From the NCBI RefSeq assembly GCF_000090795.2, contig NW_003546256.1, positions 86,721 through 150,720 of the forward strand: a stretch of 64,000 nt of DNA. The letters are read 5' to 3'. The DNA is from Amphimedon queenslandica. Its lineage: Eukaryota; Porifera; Demospongiae; Haplosclerida; Niphatidae. The stretch's first letter is position 1, and each line of letters begins with the position of its first letter. The translations under genes were made by a program, and so were the position numbers. Under the pieces are notes generated by a model. That model had not been told where the DNA came from. It did no database searches and saw only the letters and a program-made list of their open reading frames with translations. Positions 11,629 through 22,052 of this stretch are shown here, one piece after another.

Positions 11629-12973
11629 ACAGAAATCTCCTGAGCTTTTATATTATGATATTATTATATTATTGTCATGAAATTATATAAATTATTATAC
11701 TAATTTGTATTACTTAAATTTATTTTGATAAATAACTTCACTAACTAAATTTGTGAAAGTAAAAGCGTTCATTGTGATCTAATTTGAAATTTTAAAGTTG
11801 CTCCAAAATTTGACCGGAATCAGTTCAAACTAAATATATATATATATATACAACATAAGAACACATATATATGTATCAGAAAAAAATATAAAATTGGTAT
11901 ATAAATTCTCTACTAGCCAATTTCAACCAATGTCCCTGTACTACAATACAAGGTGTTGGGCCTGATTTTGGAGCAACTTTAGAAATTCATAAAAAATCAA
12001 GTTGTGATCAGAATCAGCTGAAACTTGCCACACAACATAAAAACATGTATATGTATGAAAAAAAATTATAAAAATGGTGAATTCTTTCCTAGCCAATTTT
12101 GAAAAAATTTGGCCAATGTCCCTGTACTACAGTACAGGGTGTTTGGCCTGATTTTAGAGCAACTTTAAAAATTTGTAAAAAATCCAATTTCGACCTAAAT
12201 CAACTCAAACTTGCTACACAACAAAAAAACATGTATATGCATGAGAAAAAATTATAATAATGGCAAATTCTCTCCTTTTCATTTTTGACAAAAATTTGGC
12301 CAAAGACCCAAGGCTATAGCCTTTGGTCGCTGACCCAATTTTTTGATAATTAGTAAAAAATCTAAATTTGATTGAAATCAGCCCAAGGTTGATGCACAAC
12401 ATGTATAAAAAATTGCAAAAATGGAGAATTCTCTCCTTGTGCTAATTTGTAAAGGAAACAAGGGCAATTAGGATTCCAAATGGCTGAATTATTCCAACTG
12501 CATGACTATACCCAAACTAACAAGAATGAAAAATTAAAATTTTACTCTTTTGAAGCAAATTCTACTCTAGAGGGCAAGTCTAGCTATACTCGAGACTAAT
12601 CGATACCTTATTAGATAAATTGCACTCACAAATCATTAAGACACATTAAGACTAATGGTAGACAATTAAACCACTTTCATCAAGGTAAGTGTTGATATAC
12701 AAATAATGCAGTTAGGAGTGACTGTTTAGACTAGTACATCACTTGAAGTTAATGGCACAACTACTCCCAGCACAAGTAGATCAAGATAGTCTTATACTAG
12801 TTACCAAGAGTTCATAATACCTAAAGATATTGATTTTTTCTTATTTGGTATTATGTACTCTTGCTATTACTTTAAAACACTTTGGCACAGCCTAAATATG
12901 CTAGCTAATCTATAAAAGGAATGGCTGCCAGTAAAGCTACAGATATTATAATTGTTAGCACCACCACAACAAG
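11629..12973. repeat. Intergenic spacer containing inverted copies of the satellite family
   Basis: No gene was found in these 1345 bp. From about 11770 to 12440 there are about three to four diverged satellite units in minus orientation (caaacttgctacacaacataaaaacatg, ccctgtacta, tttggcc). One holds ccctgtactacagtacaggg near 12119, one base short of a perfect palindrome. The rest is AT-rich and ends in a TATA-containing promoter for the next sushi gene. Confidence 0.8.
12911..12918 (+). promoter_or_regulatory. TATA box of the CCP gene at 12974
   Basis: TATAAAAG lies 56-63 bp before the ATG, the same layout as in the neighbouring sushi genes. Confidence 0.65.
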
Positions 12974-13937
12974 ATGCTTCTTAAAATCCTGTCATTGCTA
13001 ACTTGTCTACTGTGCTTACAAGAAGTTAGTGCTACTTATGGCTACAGAACGAAATGCCACAAACCCAACTCTCCTTTGAATGGTAACGTAACAATGACAA
13101 GGAGTCATTTTGGTTACCAAAAGCTCATCTACTCGTGTAATACTGGATACAAACTGGTAGGAAGACAAACAAGGACTTGCTACAATGGTGCATGGGCTGG
13201 GTATCAACCCATCTGCCAGCCAATTAGTGAGAAATACTTTACATGCCAAGAACACTATACATATATATTAATATATATATATATACTTACTTTTATTAGA
13301 TGATTCGTATAAAAGGGTGCATTACTCTTGCAGTCCTGGTTTCGTATTAATTGGGAAAAGCAATGTTGAAAATGAAACACTAGAAGGAATAAAACCAGAT
13401 GAATGTTACACGAATCACTTAACATGCAAACGTAAGTATTATTAAACAATGCAATCTTAAGAGAGGATATTTTGCTTTATAGCAGCTGTTAAATGTATGT
13501 CACTAACTGCTCCTACCAATGGAAGTGTCCAATTCAACTTTGGCACAAATCTTAAATCCCGTGCCACATTTTCTTGCAATGCCAACTTGACACTGATTGG
13601 AAGCTCCGTCAGAGAATGTCAACCTGATGGGAACTGGTCAGGGAAACAGCCAGTTTGTAGAGGTAGGCCCAAACACAAATACAACAGTCATAATAATCAA
13701 ATTATCGTTGTTATTCATCGAACAGAAGCTAACGATTGCCCCAAGCTACAGCCACCACACTACGGGAAGATATACGTTACTGGTTATTTCCATGGAGACT
13801 ACGCAATGACTAAGTGCTATTATGGTTACAGGTTGATTGGGAAGGCCCGTCTAGATTGCTTACACACTGGAAAGTGGACTGGGGTGATTGGGAGGTGTGT
13901 AAAGCAAAGGAGCTACTGGAGACCATTTTATTATTAA
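12974..13937 (+). CDS. Small secreted CCP protein, 4 exons
   Basis: Exons 12974-13226, 13300-13431, 13483-13662 and 13726-13937 give about 258 residues. A signal peptide (MLLKILSLLTCLLCLQEVSA) is followed by a CCP domain in exon 1. Exon 2 (44 residues) is a shortened CCP-like segment with only three cysteines and no WSG motif, so it is degenerate or has another fold. Exons 3 and 4 are normal CCPs. The last domain (CPKLQPPHYGK...) matches the last domains of the genes ending at 792 and 11628, and the protein ends in a short aromatic tail (YWRPFYY). Introns are phase 1. It is the shortest member of the cluster and likely a soluble extracellular protein; its ligand is unknown. Confidence 0.88.
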
Positions 13938-14520
13938 TAAAGTGAATCAAGACATCTGCATTATATTAAAACTATGACAAAACTCAATACTATTATCGTA
14001 TGCAAATTTGTTTTTATAATTATTAAAAATGTAGTCTTAAGGTGATAATTCATTTTTTTATAAATGAAAGATGCTGTAAAATTTGGCTGAATGGTGTGTG
14101 ATATCAAATTGAGGCTACTGTAATCAAATTAAAGACTTGACAATGCTTGCATGGTAGCTTAGACATACTACAAAAGGTGCTTTGTCTCAACAATAACATA
14201 AAAACATTTACTAACAGACTTTATTATAATACTACCATAACACACTTTCCTAAGAACACTCATTAACAATTTGACAGCATCAAGAGTCTTCAATATAAGT
14301 GATAACCAGTAAATTAGACACAATGGACAACAAGCAGAAAGTAATTGGCTATGCAGAGACAAAACATTGGAGCAGCATTGTCCATGACAAAGAGTGTTAA
14401 AAAATTAAGCCAATAAAGGGTAAGCTCACAACCCAAACCATCTTATAGCCAAACAAATTCACAGAATGTTATATAAAGAAAGAAACAGACACACATACAA
14501 AGTCTATCAAAAACAGAACA
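13938..14520. other. Intergenic spacer, 583 bp
   Basis: AT-rich spacer between two sushi genes with no supported gene. It ends with a TATA box (14472). A short minus-strand frame at 14168-14362 has no features of a gene. Confidence 0.6.
14472..14478 (+). promoter_or_regulatory. TATA box of the CCP gene at 14521
   Basis: TATAAAG lies 43-49 bp before the ATG, the third instance of this layout in the sushi cluster. Confidence 0.6.
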
Positions 14521-17500
14521 ATGAAGCTCTCTATCTTTTTCTTAGTAACTGCAGTAGCAGTGCTGTTGCTTGCGATAATTGCAGTATCAGAAGGAACTAG
14601 ATCTAGATCTAGTAGCAGTTCTGGAACTAGATCTAGTAGCAGTTCTGGAGCTAGACATTGCAAGAGACCGAGCTACTTTAGAAATGGCCGATTCTACTTT
14701 TCGAGAGCTCTTGCAAGACGAACGCATTATAAAATTGGATCAGTTCTAGAAATGAGATGCAACACTGGATACAAACTGATTGGATCAAAGTATCTAAGAT
14801 GTGTTCGTGGGAGGAGTGGGAGTGTTGGATGGTCAGGCAGACTAGCCATCTGCAAGCCAAGTGAGTAAAATTGAGGATTAGGTTTCATTCCTGCATTGTA
14901 GTACATTAATAATGCTTTGCTGCACTATTGCTTTTCATGCAGATGATAGCAGAAAGAAGTGTCCATCCCTTCAAGCTCCATCTAATGGCTATGTCAGCAT
15001 TAAAGGAAGGCAAGCATTCTATGGTTGTAAAAATGGTGCCAGTCTTCAAGGAAACAGGATAAGAACATGCCAAAGTAATGGGCAATGGGCAGGCTCAAAA
15101 CCATGGTGCAAATGTAAGCTCCATTTGATAATAAGCCAATTAGGGTAATATGTGAAAACATTGACTCTTTGTAGCCAAAATTATCAACTGTGGTGATCCT
15201 GGTACACCAAGAAATGGGTTCAGAAAACTAAGCAGGACAACACTAGGGTCAATTGTAGTATACTCTTGTAAAAGTGGGTTCTATCTTTCTGGAAATAGCA
15301 AGAGAAAATGTCAATCAAATAAGCAATGGTCAGGAAAACTACCAATATGCAAAGGTACATATAAAACCATTAAAAAATTACTGAATTTACTGATTTTATA
15401 TATATATAGCTAAAGTTATCAACTGTGGTGATCCTGGTACACCAAGAAATGGGTTCAGAAAGTTAAGCAGGACAACACTAGGGTCAATTGTAGCATACTT
15501 TTGTAAAAGTGGGTTCTATCTTTCCGGAGATAGCAAGAGAAAATGCTTATCAAATAGGCAATGGTCAGGAAAACTACCAATATGCAAAGGTACATGTAAA
15601 ACTGTTTTTTAAATTTACTGAATTTACTGATTTTTCTATATAGCTAAAGTTATCAACTGTGGTGATCCTGGTACACCAAGAAATGGGTTCAGAAAACTAA
15701 GCAGGACAACACTAGGGTCAATTGTAGCATACTCCTGTAAAAGTGGGTTCTATCTTTCTGGAGATAGCAAGAGAAAATGCTTATCAAACAGGCAATGGTC
15801 AGGAAAACTACCAATATGTAAAGGTATATGTAAAACTGTTTTTTAAATTTACTGAAGTTACTGATTTTTCCATATAGCTAAAGTTATCAACTGTGGTGAT
15901 CCTGGTACACCAAGAAATGGGTTCAGAAAGTTAAGCAGGACAACACTAGGGTCAATTGTAGCATACTCGTGTAAAAGTGGGTTCTATCTTTCTGGAAATA
16001 GCAAGAGAAAATGCTTATCAAACAGGCAATGGTCAGGAAAACTACCAATATGCAAAGGTACATATAAAACCATTAAAAAATTACTGAATTTACTGATTTT
16101 ATATATAGCTAAAGTTATCAACTGTGGTGATCCTGGTACACCAAGAAATGGGTTCAGAAAGTTAAGCAGGACAACACTAGGGTCAATTGTAGCATACTCA
16201 TGTAAAAGTGGGTTCTATCTTTCCGGAGATAGCAAGAGAAAATGCTTATCAAATAGGCAATGGTCAGGAAAACTACCAATATGTAAAGGTAAGGTAGTTT
16301 ATATGTTAAATAGGAATTCATTACACTTTGAATAATTGTAGCACTTTGCCCAAAATTATCAGCACCATCTAATGGAAAAGTGCAAGTTGAAGGAGTCAAG
16401 AAAGGATCCAGTGCTAGATACAGCTGCAATGATGGATACAAACTAAGAGGAGACACTACTAGAATATGTCAGGAAGGCGGACAGTGGTCTGGACAAAAGC
16501 CAACCTGTCAAGGTAAAGGAGTATAAATGAAACAATTATAATTTTTACATGAACGTAGCTGTGACATGTCAGCGTCTTGGTGCTCCAAGGAATGGAGGAG
16601 TTCGCTTTGACTCTCTCACCAAAGGCTCAATAGCTACATATATTTGTAAAAATGGCTTTAAACTGGTTGGAAATAAGAAGAGGCAATGTTTAAAAACTGG
16701 GCAGTGGTCTGGAATGGAACCAATCTGCAAACGTAAGAATCACAAATAATGAAAATGTCATCTCTCTCATTATTTCATCATTAGCAATTGATTGTGGTGA
16801 CCCTGGTACACCTGAAAATGGTAATAGAGAGTTTGAAATGACAACAGTAGGCTCCATCGTGACATACAGTTGTAGAAAAGGATACTATCTTATTGGAGAT
16901 AGGAGGGAATGCTTAGCTAACGGACAATGGTCTGGAAAACTACCAATATGCAAAGGTAAGGTATACGTTAAAATAGGGATTTATCACACTTTGAATAATT
17001 GTAGCACTTTGCCCAAGATTATCAGCACCATCTAATGGAAAAGTGCAAGTTGAAGGAGTCAAGACAGGATCCAGTGCTAGATACAGCTGCAATGATGGAT
17101 ACAAACTAAGAGGAGACACTACTAGAATATGTCAGGAAGGCGGACAATGGTCTGGACAAGAACCAACCTGTCAAGGTAAAGGAGTAAAGAAATAGCTCAG
17201 TGATCATAATTTTTACCTATGTCATCTAGCTGTGACGTGTCAGCGTCTTGGTGCTCCAAGAAATGGAGGAGTTCGCTTTGATTCCCTCAGCAAAGGCTCA
17301 ATAGCCATATACACTTGCACAAATGGTTTTGAATTGGCTGGAGATCAAAGCAGGGAATGTTTAAAAACTGGGCAGTGGTCTGGAAGGGAACCAACCTGCA
17401 ATCGTAAGATTTTTAAATGTTAAAACTATACACTTTACTATTTCATCATTAGCAATCGATTGTGGTGACCCTGGTACACCTGAGAATGGTGATAGAGAGC

Positions 17501-20017
17501 TTGACAAAACAACTCTAGGCTCCATCGTGAGATACAGTTGTAGAAAAGGATACTATCTTGCAGGAAACAGTGAGAGAGAGTGTTTAGCTAATAGACAATG
17601 GTCTGGAAAACTACCAACATGCAAAGGTAGTAAGCAAGAGATCATAATACTAATCATTTTGTTGTCTTTTTATCATAGCTTTCTGTCAAGAATTATCAGC
17701 ACCTTCCAATGGCAATGTGCAAATTGAAGGAATAAAGCCAGGCTCAAGTGCTACATACAGCTGCATTGAGGGATATAAACTGGATGGGAATGAGATTAGA
17801 ATATGCCAAGAAGGTGGAGAATGGTCAGGAAATGAGCCAATCTGCCAAGGTAAGATTAAAATTATCATATACCGGGTTTGTTAATGCTGCATTATAATTA
17901 TAGCAGTAACTTGTCAGAGTCTTTCTGAGCCTAAAAATGGAGGAGTTCAATTTACATCTCTAGTCAAAGGCTCTATAGCGACATATTCTTGTTTTGATGG
18001 CTTCAAATTGATTGGTAAGGTAAACAGACAGTGCTTGGCAACTGGTCAGTGGTCTGGAGAGGAACCAACTTGTTACCGTAAGTTACTAGTGAACTAGATA
18101 ACTCATTCTTCTTCTAACAGCAATTGATTGCGGTAGTCTGTCTCCACCAGTTAATGGTGCAGTGGATATGGATGGAACTACAGCAGGATCAATAGCTACT
18201 TATTCTTGTCAGTCTGGTTATGAGCTGGCTGGTGTTGAAACCAGAGAATGTCTCAATAGTGGAAAGTGGTCTGAAGAAGCTCCAACTTGTGAAGGTAAGG
18301 ACTAAGGAGTATGTACAAAATATATAATCATCATGTTCCTATTTCTCTTATGGCAGCTGTTGATTGTGGAGGTCTAGATGCTCCAAAAAGTGGAGCTGTT
18401 GAACTCAGCGGGACTGTTCTAGGGTCAAAAGCAACCTATTCATGCTTCTTTAGCTATAAATTGGTTGGAGTAGAAAGCAGAGAGTGCCTGCCAAGTGGAC
18501 AATGGTCAGAAGAGCCACCAACTTGCGAATGTAAGAGAAACAAAAAAGAAAACTTGTGAATTATCAAACTTTCCTTTAAAAATAGCTATCAAGTGCAAGG
18601 AGCTCACCAATCCAGAGAATGGTAAAGTCAAATTCGTTTCAACACTCCTTTCCTCGATAGCAACATATTCCTGTAATGATGGATTCATTTTGAGTGGAAA
18701 AAGCAGGAGAGAGTGTCAGATCAATGGAGAATGGTCAGGAACTGAGCCAAGTTGCATCGGTAAGTCTATGCATGCCTAAAACTGAAAAAAATTTTAATTT
18801 GCTATTATTTTTTTAAAAAGGTTGCAACTCAAAAATTTTAAGTCAGGTTTGGCTCAAACTTTATGCACAGCATAAGGACATCATTATGTATCAGAAAATT
18901 TAATAAAAATGTGAGAGTGATTTTGAAGCCATTTTTGGAAAAACCATGGGCTATAGTCCATGCTTTTTGCCAAAATTTGCTATTTTTTAAAAAGGCTGCA
19001 ACTCAAAAATTTTAAGTCAGAATCAGCTCAAACATAATACACCAGAAAATGAAATTTAAAAATTGCATGTTCATGTCACTGATGCATCATTAAATTTTAG
19101 AAATTCAGTGCCCTGTACTGAAAAACCCCAAGCATGGCAAAGTGATTATAACAACAAGAAGCATTGGCTCAAAAGCTTACTATACCTGTCAGAATGGATT
19201 TAGACTCTCAGGAGATGGAAGCAGGACATGCCAGGAGAGTGGAGAATGGTCAGGGAATGAACCAGTGTGTGTTCCCATTAAGAGTGAGTATAACTAAAAT
19301 AATGAATCATATTACTAAGCCCTTAATACATATTGTACATGTGAGTAGTTTGGTTGCATCCATTACATAACTTATGAGTAAGGAACATGTGCCTGATACA
19401 TATATAGAGTATGCTCCATAATACCCACAAACACTTTGATGTCAAATTCTCTAGTAGCTTATGCGATTACACATATACCTACATGTACCTACCACACACA
19501 CACACACACACACACACATTTACACAATACACATACATGTAAGTGTATTATCATTTATCACTTTATTGCTCACATCCATAGATACCGACTGCAAGGCACT
19601 ACCACATCCAGAGAATGGTCTTGTTATAGCAAAGGGTCTAACAGTTGGTTCCAGGGTCTATTACTCGTGTGACTATGGATACAACCTGACCAAAGGCTCT
19701 GAAGTCCGTATCTGTCAAGAGAACCTCCAGTGGAGTGGCACTGCCGGAATATGTGAAGGCAAGTTTAAGATAACAATTTTAACAGCTCCCATATACATGT
19801 ACATATCTGTCTCTTCTCTTTAGCTGTTCGCTGTCGAGTCCTGTCTTCTCCAGCCAATGGAAAGGTTTCCTTTATATCTCATCATTTTCTAAGCGAAGCT
19901 ACATACAGTTGCTATGATGGCTTTGAATTGGTTGGTCCGCTCTTCAGGAGATGTGAAGGCGATGGGTATTGGACGGGAGAAGATCCAGTCTGTTCAAAAC
20001 AACAATTAAACAAATAA
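14521..20017 (+). CDS. Large secreted protein of about 21 CCP domains
   Basis: Twenty-one exons give about 1288 residues. Exon 1 (14521-14860) codes for a signal peptide (MKLSIFFLVTAVAVLLLAII), a Ser/Arg-rich linker with a repeated GTRSSSSSG unit, and the first CCP. Then: 14943-15113, 15175-15354, 15410-15589, 15644-15823, 15878-16057, 16109-16288, 16342-16512, 16559-16732, 16785-16955, 17005-17175, 17230-17403, 17453-17626, 17679-17849, 17904-18077, 18121-18294, 18357-18530, 18586-18759, 19101-19283, 19582-19758, 19824-20017. Each exon is one four-cysteine CCP domain and all introns are phase 1. The intron after 19758 has a GC donor (GCAAGT). The intron 18760-19100 contains satellite units. 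The protein ends shortly after the last cysteine (SKQQLNK) with no membrane anchor. Two generations of internal exon duplication are visible. Role unknown; an extracellular recognition or matrix protein is the likeliest reading. Confidence 0.92.
15175..16288 (+). repeat. Five tandem exon+intron units, about 234 bp each
   Basis: Exons of 180 bp begin at 15175, 15410, 15644, 15878 and 16109 (steps 235, 234, 234, 231). All code for IINCGDPGTPRNGF...LPICK with few changes. Introns are also very similar (taaaaccattaaaaaattactgaatttactgatttt or close variants). Confidence 0.95.
16342..18294 (+). repeat. Three-exon CCP block, about 668 bp, present about three times
   Basis: Exons 16342, 17005 and 17679 are homologous (LCPKLSAPSNGKVQ type), as are 16559, 17230 and 17904 (VTCQRLGAPRNGG type) and 16785, 17453 and 18121 (IDCG type). 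Block steps are about 663-674 bp. The first two blocks are nearly identical in places; the third is diverged. This is a higher-order duplication distinct from the single-exon array upstream. Confidence 0.88.
18780..19085 (-). repeat. Two satellite-family units in sushi-gene intron
   Basis: Within the intron 18760-19100 two units in minus orientation share actcaaaaattttaagtcag, atcagctcaaac-like and ccatgggctatag motifs with the array at 4070-5640 read on the other strand. Confidence 0.8.
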
Positions 20018-20344
20018 CAACAATAACTATTTATTATTATTATTATTATTACTTTTTCAGTTGTGCCTCTGTATTTTAGTATTCAACTATTCCCCCGATT
20101 TTTCTGAATAATAGTAATGGTAGTCAAACTAGGAGCGATATCCATATCTGTATTCTGGAGTACCGTTCCCCTTCATTTAAAAAACAATTGTATTTTCTCA
20201 ATAATGAATAAACACAAGAGCTTAAATAAAAATATAAGTTATAACAGCTCTCCATTCCTTTTAAAATAGTATACCAGTATCTATCAAACTAGCCTAGCAT
20301 ATACAATATCAGTAACATAATATCATGTAAAGGCAAAACTAGTC
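20018..20344. other. Convergent 3' spacer, 327 bp
   Basis: Spacer between the stop of the sushi gene and the stop of TMEM164. It contains a TAT/TTA microsatellite (20033-20052) and AATAAA-like signals for both strands; no gene. Confidence 0.6.
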
Positions 20345-20930
20345 TTAGTCCGTCTTTTGCTTCGGAAGTAAATGTCGAAGTAGGAAAGTGTAAGTTTTCC
20401 CACTAAACAGGAGGCAGAAAGTTTGATGTCCAACGGCCAGTATTCGATAATAAGGACCGTAGAATGGGTCACCGGTTGCTGGACAAAGCATGAAATTCAA
20501 ATTGACCTGTGTCAGCTATGAATGACATTGAAACAAGGCATTGATCACATTGAAAATGAAGCCAGAACTCACAATGCCAATCGGCTGCATGATATACAAG
20601 TGATGAATCCCAAATATGCTACCGGTAAAAAAAGACCAAGACATTTCCTTAAAGGGTTCGAGGACTTTTATACCTTGATAGGAAGTATTAAGTGTGTAAT
20701 GTTCGTATTAGGGCTTCTGTGACTTACCCCAGGAATAAACCAGGTATGGTGGCACTACGAAGAAAATCATAAAATGTTGTATCCAGTATAAAGGAATTTC
20801 ACCATGATACTGAAAGTGAAAGAGAAAAAACTAATAGAAAATGACAGATGAGAATGAATTACGTGTCTTGCATGAGTATCAGGTAATATCATAGCAATAA
20901 AGGCACCATACAAATAATGAATAACAAGTC

Positions 20931-21006
<76 letters not shown>

Positions 21007-21886
21007 CTAAATAAGCAAAGGAAGGCATAACTCAAACGTTTACCTTAGGACAGCAACAGATGTTGGAGATGGACTTGAAGCCAACAAGTAAATCTACAAG
21101 AAGAGAATACTCATGACAGCTACAAATAATTGGCACATAGTCATACCATAATTCTTGGTGTTAATACATGTACATGTAGTACTGCTTTGATTAGCTACCA
21201 CTAAAAAAAGCAATCTACTCTTGATTAAAATCATACATGTACCTTATCAAAACCGTGCCATTTTAACATGTAATACATTGGCATTTCACTTAGCACTATA
21301 ATATACGTGTTGGGTGTACATGCATAACACATTCTAGGCATGCAGGGCACGTAATATGCAATTTTATTTTGTCATTGACACCAATTCCATCTCATAAAAC
21401 TAAAATTCATTATGCTCAGCTAAAATTAATCACTAACCAGTGCTATAGTAATGACATGACAAGGATTTAGAAGGTAGAGGACTTGCTTGGATGCCAATTT
21501 GAAACCAAGCTCAATGCCAAATACAAATGTAAGCAGGACTAGTAATAACTTTTGTGTTCTGAAAGATTGAGGCAGTTTGATGTCTTTGGCTTTGGGAAGT
21601 GGGCTACAGGTCCTGATACCAATAGTAAATGTGACAGCCATTAAAACAGTTGCTGAAATAAAAGAAAAAGTGACTTTATAATTATGCTGTCACGTGTAAT
21701 AAAACAGTTTCTATGCTCATACACACCTATTCCCGTGTCCAGAAGCATAAGTTTCCTGTCTAAGTAGTTGGTACACTCTTCTCCTCCATGCCCAGGTATG
21801 TCTGATCTAATACCTCCATACAGTGCTCCCTGTACATTAACAAGAAGAGTGCTCAAGGCTCGGCTCAAGGACTCCATTCTGTTCAA
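20345..21886 (-). CDS. TMEM164: Transmembrane protein 164
   Basis: Seven exons on the minus strand give about 281 residues: 21886-21727, 21652-21438, 21093-21044, 20929-20863, 20809-20728, 20673-20573, 20515-20345. The N-terminal [16 protein letters not shown], the membrane segment ending [11 protein letters not shown], the [14 protein letters not shown] segment and the C-terminal [17 protein letters not shown]...GHQT match the TMEM164 family as I remember it; family length is about 297. TMEM164 is a multi-pass membrane protein reported as an acyltransferase for ether phospholipids, with the NPCH region proposed as important. A (CT)n tract forms the acceptor of exon 4. Met4 is an alternative start. 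The gene is divergent with the + gene starting at 22053. Confidence 0.9.
20933..21004. repeat. (GA)n microsatellite in TMEM164 intron
   Basis: About 36 GA dinucleotides with one AA interruption. On the coding (minus) strand this is a (CT)n tract ending in the TAG acceptor of TMEM164 exon 4, so the repeat doubles as polypyrimidine tract. Confidence 0.95.
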
Positions 21887-22052
21887 ATCTAGTTATTAAA
21901 GTTACTTAACCGCCAAATTAATAAGTAAATAACTGCTTCTTAAGAATGGGCGGGGATGAATTAACACCCACGCAAAGGGTGGAGCTGGTAGGTTTTAGCA
22001 CTTTCCAAAACGCACTTGTAGCTGAGGTGTGAATGTGAGAATTTGAGAAAGT
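21887..22052. promoter_or_regulatory. Bidirectional promoter, TMEM164 / unknown gene
   Basis: Only 166 bp separate the two divergent ATG codons. The segment has a GGGCGGGG box near 21950 and a CACCCACGC/GGGTGGAGC pair but no TATA box. Confidence 0.6.
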
